Assembly (NCBI GenBank): GCA_005800795.1
Contig: SYEN01000356.1
Coordinates: 1 to 12,820, forward strand
Direction of reading: 5' to 3'
Origin: Burkholderiales bacterium
Lineage (GTDB): Bacteria; Pseudomonadota; Gammaproteobacteria; Burkholderiales; SG8-41
Length of the DNA: 12,820 bases
The translations under genes and the position numbers were made by a program. Position 1 is the stretch's first letter. Each line of letters opens with the position of its first letter. This document shows, piece after piece, positions 7,374-12,820 of the stretch. Under the pieces are notes generated by a model that was not told the origin of the DNA, made no database searches, and was given only the letters and a program-made list of their open reading frames with translations.

Positions 7374-7379
7374 TATGAT
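7374..7379 (+). promoter_or_regulatory. possible -10 element for the patatin-like gene
   Basis: TATGAT matches the sigma-70 -10 consensus at five of six positions; the -35 region is poor. Transcription starting near 7386 would give a leader of about 100 nt that contains both hairpins described at 7392-7436. Confidence 0.3.
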
Positions 7380-7391
7380 GCGTAGCCGTGG

Positions 7392-7436
7392 TCGCCTCGT
7401 CGCGAGGACGATGCGAGCAAGGGAACTTGCACGCAT
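7392..7436 (+). other. two adjacent stem-loops in the putative leader of the patatin-like gene
   Basis: Hairpin 1 (7392-7411): TCG-CCTCG / loop TCG / CGAGG-(bulged A)-CGA, eight base pairs with one bulge. Hairpin 2 (7411-7436): ATGCG-a-GCAAG / loop GGAA / CTTGC-a-CGCAT, ten pairs around a single A/A mismatch and closed by a GNRA-type tetraloop. The two share their boundary base and lie 51 nt before the ATG at 7488. There is no T-tract, so they are not intrinsic terminators for the plus strand. They could be a structured 5' leader, a regulator-binding site, or a small RNA element. No known riboswitch class was recognised. Confidence 0.45.
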
Positions 7437-7487
7437 GTGTCAGGGTCAGCACACCATGAGTTTGCCGGACGGAAATAGAACACTGAA

Positions 7488-8360
7488 ATGAAGAAAAAAT
7501 TTGTAATGCTGCTAACGATTGTACTCGCGCTGACGCTCGGCAGTTGCGCGTTCGCACCCGTGAATCACGAAGGCGGTGACGCGCCGCGTACTGCCGCCAT
7601 CGTGCCGCTTAAGGCGCAGCGTCCGGTGCTGGGGCTGGTGCTGGGCGCGGGCGGCGCGCGCGGCTTCGCACACGTGGGCGTGATCAAGGCGCTGGCGGCG
7701 GCGGGTTTGGAGGCCGACGTGGTGGTGGGTGCGAGTTCCGGTGCGCTGGTGGCGTCGTTTTACGCCAGCGGGATGAATGCACAAGCGCTGGAGGCGCTGG
7801 CGTTGAAGCTGGAAGACGACGATATTTTCGACTTCACGCCATTCGGTCCCGGCGTGGTGCAGGGCGTGCGGTTGCAGGAATTCGTCAATCGTCATTTGAA
7901 CGGGCGGCGGATCGAGACGCTCGCCAAACCCTTCGCGGCGGTAGCCACGGAACAAGGCAGCGGGCGTATGGCGGTATTCAATCGTGGCGACACCGGCGTC
8001 GCTGTACGCGCTTCGGCCAGCGTGCCGAAAATGTTCTGGCCGGTGATGATCAATGGGCAAACGTATGTGGATGGCGGCGTGGCAAGCCGGGTGCCTGCAC
8101 CGCTTGCGCGCGAGATGGGCGCCGATGTGGTGGTGGCGGTGGATATTTCACGCCGTCCGACGCAGGACGCCAACGACGCGGACGTGGTAATTCGCCCGCA
8201 AACCACGCGCTCGCGCATCAACGATTTCAAGCATCGTCAGGCCAACATCGAAGCGGGCGAAGCCGCCGCAAACGAAGTCATTCAGGAAATCCGCGCGCGG
8301 CTCGCGGCTGCGGCAGCGCGCAAAATCAACGGTAATGCGGCTGCGGCGCTGAGCCGCTAA
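7488..8360 (+). CDS. patatin-like phospholipase family lipoprotein (RssA-type)
   Basis: 290 residues. The N-terminus KKKFVMLLTIVLALTLGSC is a lipoprotein signal peptide with lipobox LGSC, so C20 would be lipidated and the protein anchored to a membrane, facing the periplasm. The patatin domain covers about 47-220: oxyanion-hole loop GAGGARGFAHVG (53-64), nucleophile elbow GASSG (81-85, S83), and catalytic aspartate D195 in YVDGG, giving the complete Ser-Asp dyad of these acyl hydrolases. The short, RssA-like domain is followed by an Ala/Glu-rich helical tail. It probably hydrolyses phospholipid or lysophospholipid acyl esters in the envelope; the physiological substrate is unknown. It is alone on its strand: divergent from the CMD gene and convergent with the GGDEF-EAL gene. 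No strong Shine-Dalgarno precedes the ATG, so the start is chosen by the intact signal peptide. Confidence 0.92.
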   Translation: MKKKFVMLLTIVLALTLGSCAFAPVNHEGGDAPRTAAIVPLKAQRPVLGLVLGAGGARGFAHVGVIKALAAAGLEADVVVGASSGALVASFYASGMNAQALEALALKLEDDDIFDFTPFGPGVVQGVRLQEFVNRHLNGRRIETLAKPFAAVATEQGSGRMAVFNRGDTGVAVRASASVPKMFWPVMINGQTYVDGGVASRVPAPLAREMGADVVVAVDISRRPTQDANDADVVIRPQTTRSRINDFKHRQANIEAGEAAANEVIQEIRARLAAAAARKINGNAAAALSR

Positions 8361-8380
8361 CCCGCTAACCCGCTAACCCG
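8354..8380 (+). repeat. 8-bp tandem repeat (CCGCTAAC) across the patatin stop codon
   Basis: CCGCTAAC occurs three times in exact succession (8354-8361, 8362-8369, 8370-8377), followed by CCG. The gene's stop TAA (8358-8360) is part of the first unit. Because the unit is 8 bp, the TAAs of the three copies (8358, 8366, 8374) fall in all three forward frames. Looser AACCC repeats continue to about 8399. It may be a simple slippage product or a protein-binding array. Confidence 0.8.
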
Positions 8381-8410
8381 TTGTTAACCCCATTAACCCT
8401 TACACCGCCA

Positions 8411-8449
8411 GGTGCGTGCACCAGGGATATTTACAGCGCGCTGCGCACC
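8411..8449. repeat. inverted repeats between two convergent genes
   Basis: GGTGCGTGCACC (8411-8422) is an inverted repeat, CAGCGCGCTG (8434-8443) is a perfect 10-bp palindrome, and GGTGCG (8411-8416) can also pair with CGCACC (8444-8449). This sits between the convergent ends of the patatin-like and GGDEF-EAL genes, where a bidirectional terminator is expected. There is no T-tract on either side, so it is not a canonical intrinsic terminator; it could slow polymerase or stabilise 3' ends. Confidence 0.4.
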
Positions 8450-8453
8450 GGTG

Positions 8454-9650
8454 TCAGGCGCTGGTGGTTTTCAGTTGGTGCGACAGAATCAGCGGCGCCA
8501 CCTCGGCCGCCGGAATGGGCTTGCTGAAGTAGTAGCCCTGATATTCGTCACATTCCAGCCGTGACAAAAACGCCAGCTGCTCGGCGGTCTCCACGCCCTC
8601 GGCAATGGTCTTGATGCCCAGTTGCTTGCTCATCGCCACCACCGCCGACACGATGGCGGCGTCGTTGGGGTCGGAACTGATGTCGCGCACAAACGACTGA
8701 TCGACCTTGATCTTGTTCACCGGAAAACGCTTGAGATAACTCAGGCTTGAATAGCCTGTGCCAAAGTCGTCGATGGCGATGGCCACCCCCAGTTCGCGCA
8801 GATCGATCAGCGTCTGTATGGTCTGTTCGGCGTGCTTCATAATGCTGCTCTCGGTGATTTCCAGCCCCAGCCAGCGCGCATCAAGATGGCATTGCGTGAG
8901 CACGGTGCTCACCACCTGCAGCAGGTTGCTGCGCCGGAATTGCGGCGCGGAGATGTTGACCGACACCGTAAACGGGCTGAGTCCCGCGCGTTCCCACGCT
9001 TTGCATTGTTCAGCCGCCGCGCGCAGGATCCACTCACCGATGGGCACGATGAGGCCACTGTCCTCGGCAATGGGAATGAATTCCGCCGGCGACACGCGTC
9101 CCAGCGCCTTGCTGTCCCAGCGGAGCAGTGCTTCCATGCCGATGAATTTGCCGGTTTTTACCGCGATCTGCGGCTGGAAGTACAGCTGGAATTCGTTGCG
9201 TTCGAGGGCGCGCCGCAACTCCACTTCCATGCCCAGCCGGTCCTCGGTATTGACGTTCATGTCAGCACGGTAGAGCTGCCAGTTGTTGCGTTCCTGCTTG
9301 GCGTGATACATCGCCACGTCGGCGTTTTTCAGCAGCTCGTCGCGGTCGTGATCGTCAAACGGGAAGATGGTGATACCGACACTTGTGGTGGTAAATACCT
9401 CGCCGGACTCGGTTTCGAACGGCGTGGCAAAGGCGTTCTTGATTTTGTCGGCGATGGTGCTGATTTCGTCGATGGTGGTGGCATTTTCAACCAGTACCGT
9501 GAATTCGTCGCCACCCAGGCGCGCGATGGTGTCGGTGGCGCGCAAGGTTGCTGCCAGCCTTTCCGCCACCTGTTGCAACAGGATGTCGCCGGTGGCGTGG
9601 CCGCGCGTATCGTTGATCTGCTTGAAGCGGTCGATGTCGAGCAACATCAC
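8454..9650 (-). CDS. GGDEF-EAL domains of a c-di-GMP enzyme (downstream part of a frame-broken gene)
   Basis: 398 residues from GTG 9650, but it begins in the middle of a GGDEF domain (MMLLDIDRFKQIND) and is really the continuation of the PAS protein encoded just upstream. The diguanylate cyclase signature RLGGDEF (44-50) is intact, with an inhibitory-site RATD (37-40) five residues before GGDEF. The EAL phosphodiesterase domain (about 145-390) has EALLRW (173-178), N232, E264 in LEITES, DDFGTGYSS (294-302), K315/D317 and AEGVET (350-355), all expected for catalysis. Thus the EAL domain looks active, while the GGDEF domain lacks its N-terminal strand and LTGLPNR segment if made separately. 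The GTG overlaps the TGA of the upstream frame (GTGA), so coupled re-initiation is conceivable, but a one-base error or mutation is more likely. Confidence 0.9.
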   Translation of the reverse strand: MMLLDIDRFKQINDTRGHATGDILLQQVAERLAATLRATDTIARLGGDEFTVLVENATTIDEISTIADKIKNAFATPFETESGEVFTTTSVGITIFPFDDHDRDELLKNADVAMYHAKQERNNWQLYRADMNVNTEDRLGMEVELRRALERNEFQLYFQPQIAVKTGKFIGMEALLRWDSKALGRVSPAEFIPIAEDSGLIVPIGEWILRAAAEQCKAWERAGLSPFTVSVNISAPQFRRSNLLQVVSTVLTQCHLDARWLGLEITESSIMKHAEQTIQTLIDLRELGVAIAIDDFGTGYSSLSYLKRFPVNKIKVDQSFVRDISSDPNDAAIVSAVVAMSKQLGIKTIAEGVETAEQLAFLSRLECDEYQGYYFSKPIPAAEVAPLILSHQLKTTSA

Positions 9651-9667
9651 GCCGAGCAGCGTTTCAT
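9645..9667 (-). other. single-base frame break within the GGDEF domain
   Basis: On the minus strand the upstream frame reads ATG AAA CGC TGC TCG GCG TGA (9667-9647) and stops. Adding one A to the AAA run (9664-9662) gives RARAMKTLLGVMLLDID, continuous with the downstream frame. In that reading the segment between DRL and LLDID is 17 residues, as in ordinary GGDEF domains. No X-XXY-YYZ slippery heptamer is visible, so programmed frameshifting is not supported. Confidence 0.85.
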
Positions 9668-10993
9668 TGCGCGGGCGCGCTGCATGGCGGCATCCAGCCG
9701 GTCGAGCAACAGATAGCGGTTGGGCAGCCCGGTCAGCGAATCGTATTGCGCCATGAAGGCGAGGCGTTCCTCGGTCTGGCGGCGTTTGGTGAAATCATGC
9801 AGCAGCCCAAGCACCTGCTTGACTTCACCGCCGTCGCCGCACATGGGTACGTAGGTTACGGTAATTGACATCTGCCGGCCGCGCAGGGAAATCAGCAACT
9901 CTGCTGTTTGGGTGGATCGTGTTTCGTGCGCGAGCCTCAGCATCGGCAGCAGCTCGCGCGTGACTTCCGGTGGCAGCAGTTCCTCGTCGCGCCGGCCGAT
10001 GATGTCGGCTGCGGGACGCGCGAAAAATTCGATGCCGCGCTGATTAACGAATTGCAGCCGCAGTGTGCTGTCGTAGATGAGAAACACATCAGGCACGCCG
10101 TTCAGAGACAGACGCAACAGTTCTTCGTTTGATTTGATCTGGTCCAGCATGAGCCGAATCGGCGACACGTCGCGATGCACGCCGACGGTGCCCGTAATGT
10201 TGCCGCGCGCATCGCGTATCGGCGCGTAGCTGCTTTCGACGAATATGTGTTGCCCGTCCTTGCGGGTACGCTTGGTCTGCCAGCCAACAATGGTTTCACC
10301 GTCAAGCACCCGCTTGCGCAGCGCGCGAATTTCCTCGCGCTTGGCCAGCGGAATCAGCCAGTCTGTCTTTTGCGCCAGTGCCTCTTTCGCGCTATAGCCG
10401 AACAAACGTTCGGCACCGGCGCTCCAGCTCACGAAGCGTTGATCGAGGCCGGCACTGGTGATCGCGTCCGGCGACGCCTGTACGGCGGAGGCTAGACGCG
10501 CGTTTTCTGCCTCGACGCGCCTCTGCCGCGTGACATCCTCGAATGAGGCCACCACCGCAACCGGCTTGGGATCGCCGGGTGCCAGCACCGGTTGCGTGTT
10601 GACCGATAACCAGCGCAGCGCAGAGCCACCGGGGCGGATGCCCACCAGCACGTTTTTTTGCGGCTTGCCGGTGCGCAGTGCCCGGCGGACGGGAAAGTTT
10701 CCGGCGACAAACGGTTTGCCGTCGTCCTGAATCGCTTGCCAGGAATGATCGTCGCGTAGCGCCTGCTCAATCTCTAGCGCGGTCATGCCCAAAATAGTTT
10801 CTGCGCTGGGATTGGTGGCAATCACCGCGCCATCACGAGAAACCATTACCACGCCTTCCGACAAGGCGTAGAGCAACTCATGGTACCGCTGGGCCGTCAG
10901 TTTGGGCGGATTGGGCTGGCGGCGTGTTCCCTGTACAGCTGCGGCGCGCTTTGAGGTTTGGGTTTTGCGTGGCGATTTCTTGTTTGCAGCCAT
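9647..10993 (-). CDS. triple-PAS sensory region plus start of GGDEF domain (upstream part of a frame-broken gene)
   Basis: 448 residues. A basic, Lys/Arg-rich N-terminus of about 30 residues has no membrane segment, so the protein should be cytosolic. Three PAS domains follow: about 35-158 (ends FEDVTRQRR), 165-280 (SWSAGAERLFGYSAKEAL, ends HRDVSP) and 288-408 (ends LHDFTKRRQTEERL). Residues 410-443 start a GGDEF domain with YDSLTGLPNRYLLLDRL; the frame then runs into five non-homologous residues and TGA at 9649-9647. With one base restored the full protein would be 846 residues, PAS-PAS-PAS-GGDEF-EAL, a standard architecture that adjusts c-di-GMP in response to intracellular cues. The ATG is preceded by a modest GGAA. 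The promoter probably lies in the repeat-bearing region at 11040-11110, divergent from the receiver gene. Confidence 0.88.
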   Translation of the reverse strand: MAANKKSPRKTQTSKRAAAVQGTRRQPNPPKLTAQRYHELLYALSEGVVMVSRDGAVIATNPSAETILGMTALEIEQALRDDHSWQAIQDDGKPFVAGNFPVRRALRTGKPQKNVLVGIRPGGSALRWLSVNTQPVLAPGDPKPVAVVASFEDVTRQRRVEAENARLASAVQASPDAITSAGLDQRFVSWSAGAERLFGYSAKEALAQKTDWLIPLAKREEIRALRKRVLDGETIVGWQTKRTRKDGQHIFVESSYAPIRDARGNITGTVGVHRDVSPIRLMLDQIKSNEELLRLSLNGVPDVFLIYDSTLRLQFVNQRGIEFFARPAADIIGRRDEELLPPEVTRELLPMLRLAHETRSTQTAELLISLRGRQMSITVTYVPMCGDGGEVKQVLGLLHDFTKRRQTEERLAFMAQYDSLTGLPNRYLLLDRLDAAMQRARAMKRCSA

Positions 10994-11077
10994 ACGTATT
11001 CCATACTACCGCAAAAGGGGTGATCCAAAGTGCAACTGATGCGTAGTGTCCCCGGCCGGTGGATTTACGCCGGGCGT

Positions 11078-11108
11078 TTGACTTACAATAGTAAGCAAAT
11101 AGTAAGCA
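11078..11108 (+). promoter_or_regulatory. operator-like element: CTTAC-N4-GTAAG plus 11-bp tandem repeat, overlapping a TTGACT hexamer
   Basis: TTGACT (11078-11083) resembles a -35 box. It runs into the perfect inverted repeat CTTAC-AATA-GTAAG (11082-11095). The 11-mer AATAGTAAGCA occurs twice back to back (11087-11097, 11098-11108). On the opposite strand the repeat gives two TTACTAT sequences that are -10-like. The arrangement fits a repressor or activator site serving the two divergent genes. No specific regulator can be named; the nearby -10 hexamers are weak. Confidence 0.5.
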
Positions 11109-11258
11109 CCTGATTTCTTGGATTAATTTTTCGGTAATTTAACAGAAAAATTGCAAAAGTTGCCGTTATTTCACGCGCCGCCGGATGGAGGGTGTGCTAC
11201 CTTAGAAAAGTAGACGCAAGCATTCTGTGCGAGCGTGTAATGGTTGGCGCAATCTACA

Positions 11259-11375
11259 CTGTAAGCACGAATACAGCCGTCCTGAATCTCAAGTATCGAT
11301 AGCGATTGCGATCCCGTAGCAATCTTCAGGTGCGGTTGGTTACGGTTTGCCGTTCTGCCCAAATATCTTAACCGT
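11259..11375 (+). other. candidate structured leader upstream of the receiver gene
   Basis: Several nested inverted repeats occur in order. A: CTGTA/TACAG (11259-11263, 11272-11276). B outer: CCTGAA/TTCAGG (11281-11286, 11325-11330), enclosing B inner GATTGC/GCAATC (11304-11309, 11319-11324). The 3' halves of B outer and B inner are directly adjacent, and the 17-nt left arm contains the palindrome TATCGATA (11294-11301). C: ACGGTT/AACCGT (11342-11347, 11370-11375). The last pair ends 17 nt before the ATG at 11393. No known riboswitch was recognised. The element could be a 5' leader, a small RNA, or regulator sites in DNA. Confidence 0.35.
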
Positions 11376-11392
11376 CATATCAGCTTATTACC

Positions 11393-11773
11393 ATGCCAGA
11401 CAATCAACGGGCACTGGTGGTGGATGACATCCCATCCAACCGCCTGATCGCGCAGGCCATGCTCAAGCAATTGGGTTGGTCGGTGTTGCTGGCTGCCGAT
11501 GGCCGGGAAGCGTTGCGCGTGCTCGAATCGACCGTGCTGGATCTGGTGCTGCTTGATATCAGCATGCCCGGCATGAGCGGCATGGAAGTTTGTCAGAAAA
11601 TTCGCGAGAACACGGCATTGGTCGATCTGCCGGTGATTGCGTACACGGCGCACGCGCAGCCGGAAGACCGCCGCAGTTTCATTGCCAGCGGTTTCAACGA
11701 TGTGCTGATCAAGCCAGTGAGTCGCGAAACGTTGGCGAATGCAGTAGCTGCTGTCATGCGGCATCGCAAGTAG
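11393..11773 (+). CDS. stand-alone CheY-like response regulator receiver
   Basis: 126 residues, a single receiver domain without an output domain. Phosphorylation residues are all present: acidic pair D11/D12 (LVVDD), phosphoacceptor D55 in LVLLDISMPGMSGMEV, switch T85 in IAYTAHA, and K107 in LIKPVS. The 'PEDRRSFIASGFNDVLIKPVS' type of ending, seen here at 90-110, is closer to receivers of hybrid kinases and phosphorelays than to motility CheY. It would act by binding a partner or passing phosphate through a relay. No kinase gene is adjacent; the hybrid kinase at 3172-6816 and the PAS-GGDEF-EAL protein are candidate partners only by proximity. No Shine-Dalgarno is visible before the ATG, and a long repeat-rich leader precedes it. 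It converges with gluQ, 36 nt away. Confidence 0.9.
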   Translation: MPDNQRALVVDDIPSNRLIAQAMLKQLGWSVLLAADGREALRVLESTVLDLVLLDISMPGMSGMEVCQKIRENTALVDLPVIAYTAHAQPEDRRSFIASGFNDVLIKPVSRETLANAVAAVMRHRK

Positions 11774-11800
11774 GCTCTTGCGACCCTGCCATTGCTATTG

Positions 11801-11815
11801 AATTAATTGTTAATT
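11801..11815. repeat. A/T-only inverted repeat between convergent genes
   Basis: AATTAA-TTG-TTAATT forms a six-pair stem covering the gluQ stop codon (11812-11810), 28 nt beyond the receiver stop. It is too weak to be a classic terminator; no G/C-rich stem with T-run is seen in this 36-nt gap. Confidence 0.4.
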
Positions 11816-12706
11816 GCCGTAGTACTCGCCGCGAACCGGCGGCAGGCGCGCAAGACGCCAGTTTTCGAGCGCCCATGACCAGATGTCACGGATGGCGGCC
11901 GCCCGCAATTGGGCGGGCGGCGCATGATGCAGGAATATCAGCGCGTTGATCAGCGCCGGTATCGGGTGATCGTGATCCACCGCCGCCGCACGCGACTGCT
12001 TGGAAAGTTTCTCGCCTTGTGCATTGAGCGCCACCGGCAGATGCGCATAGTGCGGTGTGGCCACCTGCAGACGTTGCTGCAGCCAAATCTGGCGGGGCGT
12101 CGAATCCAGCAAGTCCGCGCCACGAACCACATGTGTGATGCCTTGCGCGGCGTCGTCCACCACCACGCAAAGCTGATAGGCGGTTAATCCATCGGCACGT
12201 GCGACCACAAAATCGCCGACAGCGTTTTCAACATCCTGCGTGATGTGCCCTTGCACGCCGTCATTGAAAGCGATGCGCGCACCCTGCGTGCGCAGGCGTC
12301 TGGCGCAGCCATGAGATGCGCGCGCCGGAGTGGGACCGTTGCGGCATGTGCCCGGATACACCGGCCCGTCAATACCCTGCACAGCGGAATCGGCGATCTC
12401 GCGTCGCGTACAGGCGCACGCGTAGAGCGCACCGTCTGCCTGCAACTGGTCGAGTGCCATGCGGTAGGTGTCCGTACGCGTGCTTTGATACAGCACCGCG
12501 CCGTCCCATGCCATACCGAAGGCTTCGAGCGTGCGCAAAATGTCATCAGCCGCGCTAGGCACGACGCGGGGCGTGTCGATATCCTCAATGCGTACCAGCC
12601 ACTCGCCATGATTCACGCGCGCCTCGAGATGGCTGCCTACGGCAGCCACCAACGAACCGAAGTGCAGCGGCCCAGTGGGTGACGGCGCGAAACGGCCGCG
12701 GTACAC
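11810..12706 (-). CDS. gluQ: glutamyl-Q tRNA(Asp) synthetase
   Basis: Truncated class I GluRS paralogue that attaches glutamate to queuosine at position 34 of tRNA(Asp). From GTG at 12706 it has 298 residues, matching GluQ-RS and far shorter than GluRS, with no anticodon-binding domain. Signatures: HIGH-type block RFAPSPTGPLHFGS (5-18), VRIEDIDTPR (38-47), zinc-site residues C97, C99, Y117 and C121 (CACTRRE ... YPGTCRNG), ARADGLTAYQLCVVVDD (169-185), HVVRGADLLDSTPRQ (192-206), and KMSKS-type KLSKQ (233-237). An in-frame ATG at 12796 would add 30 residues with no counterpart in the family and would overlap the upstream gene, so the GTG just before the conserved YRGRFAPSP is preferred, although its Shine-Dalgarno is weak. 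It starts 13 nt after the stop of the upstream partial gene, suggesting one transcript. Confidence 0.93.
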   Translation of the reverse strand: MYRGRFAPSPTGPLHFGSLVAAVGSHLEARVNHGEWLVRIEDIDTPRVVPSAADDILRTLEAFGMAWDGAVLYQSTRTDTYRMALDQLQADGALYACACTRREIADSAVQGIDGPVYPGTCRNGPTPARASHGCARRLRTQGARIAFNDGVQGHITQDVENAVGDFVVARADGLTAYQLCVVVDDAAQGITHVVRGADLLDSTPRQIWLQQRLQVATPHYAHLPVALNAQGEKLSKQSRAAAVDHDHPIPALINALIFLHHAPPAQLRAAAIRDIWSWALENWRLARLPPVRGEYYGN

Positions 12707-12719
12707 CAGGTGTAAGGGC

Positions 12720-12820
12720 CTACGCTGCCGCGTCAAATACCGGCTGATCGCCCTTGATCTGCGTACGGTGCATGAGGCGCCGTGTGCTGGCGTCAAACGG
12801 ATCGCGCCGGTGCATGGCGC
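12720..12820 (-). CDS. C-terminal end of an unrecognised protein (runs off right edge)
   Basis: A minus-strand frame enters from the right edge and stops at TAG 12722-12720, in a different frame from gluQ. The last visible residues are MHRRDPFDASTRRLM, HRTQIKGDQPVFDA and AA. Third-position G/C preference is like that of the neighbours, and the frame ends 13 nt before the preferred gluQ GTG, a normal operon spacing. I do not recognise the protein. The tail is hydrophilic, basic then acidic, with no membrane segment. Its presence is a main argument against the ATG at 12796 as the gluQ start. Confidence 0.5.
   Translation of the reverse strand, partial: AMHRRDPFDASTRRLMHRTQIKGDQPVFDAAA

Larger units (their letters stand above)
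10994..11392. other. 399-bp divergent intergenic region without a convincing gene
   Basis: This separates the PAS-GGDEF-EAL gene (minus) from the receiver gene (plus). I see no supported coding frame. It contains an IS-tip-like 10-mer (11043-11052), an inverted plus direct repeat with a TTGACT hexamer (11078-11108), a small imperfect hairpin (11197-11213), and a succession of inverted repeats from 11259 to 11375 before the receiver start. It is much longer than the other intergenic gaps in the window and more A/T-rich between about 11085 and 11160. Confidence 0.7.

Noticed and set aside
7392..7436. Guanidine-II (mini-ykkC) riboswitch
   Set aside because: Two small adjacent hairpins suggested it, but that class needs ACGR loops in both stems; here the loops are TCG and GGAA.
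8400..8453. Intrinsic terminator between convergent genes
   Set aside because: Stems exist, but there is no T-tract on either strand.
9645..9667. Programmed ribosomal frameshift
   Set aside because: No slippery heptamer or clear downstream stimulator was seen; one lost base in an A run explains the data more simply.
8832..9716. 294-codon plus-strand open frame opposite the GGDEF-EAL region
   Set aside because: It is a shadow of the EAL/GGDEF coding sequence; the translated product is compositionally odd and has no domain.
11180..11330. c-di-GMP (GEMM) riboswitch near c-di-GMP genes
   Set aside because: A GACGCAAGC stretch recalls part of GEMM, but the rest of the conserved core and the tetraloop/receptor arrangement are absent.
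11171..11362. 63-codon minus-strand open frame in the long intergenic region
   Set aside because: No ribosome binding site, no recognisable family, and it overlaps the inverted-repeat cluster; there is too little to call it a gene.
1..12820. CRISPR array, tRNA or rRNA gene, or prophage
   Set aside because: No regularly spaced repeats, no tRNA-like cloverleaf and no phage structural gene were seen on either strand.

Overview
The window looks like a chromosomal segment of a GC-rich betaproteobacterium, probably Burkholderiales or a relative. The grounds are the high G/C at third codon positions, a Bug/TctC-type periplasmic binding protein (a family strongly expanded in that group), PAS-rich signalling proteins, and the mixture of LeuCD-like, PcaC-like and GluQ-RS proteins. 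This is inference; there is no rRNA or other phylogenetic marker, and no tRNA, CRISPR array or phage gene was seen.

Layout. Positions 1-121 hold the last 39 codons of an IS4-type transposase, followed by the probable right end of that insertion sequence. From about 7264 down to 157, five genes lie on the minus strand in one direction: a PcaC-like carboxymuconolactone decarboxylase family protein, a 1214-residue membrane hybrid sensor kinase, a LeuC-like large subunit, a LeuD-like small subunit, and a Bug-type periplasmic carboxylate-binding protein. The last four are tightly packed (4-nt overlap, 10-nt gap, 12-nt gap) and are almost certainly one operon. A lipoprotein of the patatin-like phospholipase family (7488-8360, plus strand) is divergent from this cluster. 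It is convergent with a PAS-PAS-PAS-GGDEF-EAL cyclic-di-GMP protein (10993-8454, minus strand) whose reading frame is broken by one base inside the GGDEF domain. A roughly 400-bp region rich in inverted and direct repeats follows, then a stand-alone CheY-like receiver (11393-11773, plus), then glutamyl-Q tRNA(Asp) synthetase (12706-11810, minus). The last codons of an unrecognised gene run off the right edge.

How the genes may work together. The most interesting unit is the operon in which a ligand-sensing kinase is translationally coupled to a two-subunit aconitase-family hydro-lyase and a periplasmic carboxylate-binding protein. LeuC keeps its three [4Fe-4S] cysteines, but both subunits differ from leucine-biosynthesis enzymes at normally conserved active-site segments, and no leuA or leuB is present. 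I infer a module that senses, captures and hydrates/dehydrates an unidentified organic acid, rather than a leucine pathway. The substrate cannot be read from the sequence. The remaining genes (c-di-GMP turnover, orphan receiver, phospholipase, tRNA modification) look like ordinary chromosomal genes, with candidate structured leaders upstream of the phospholipase and the receiver.
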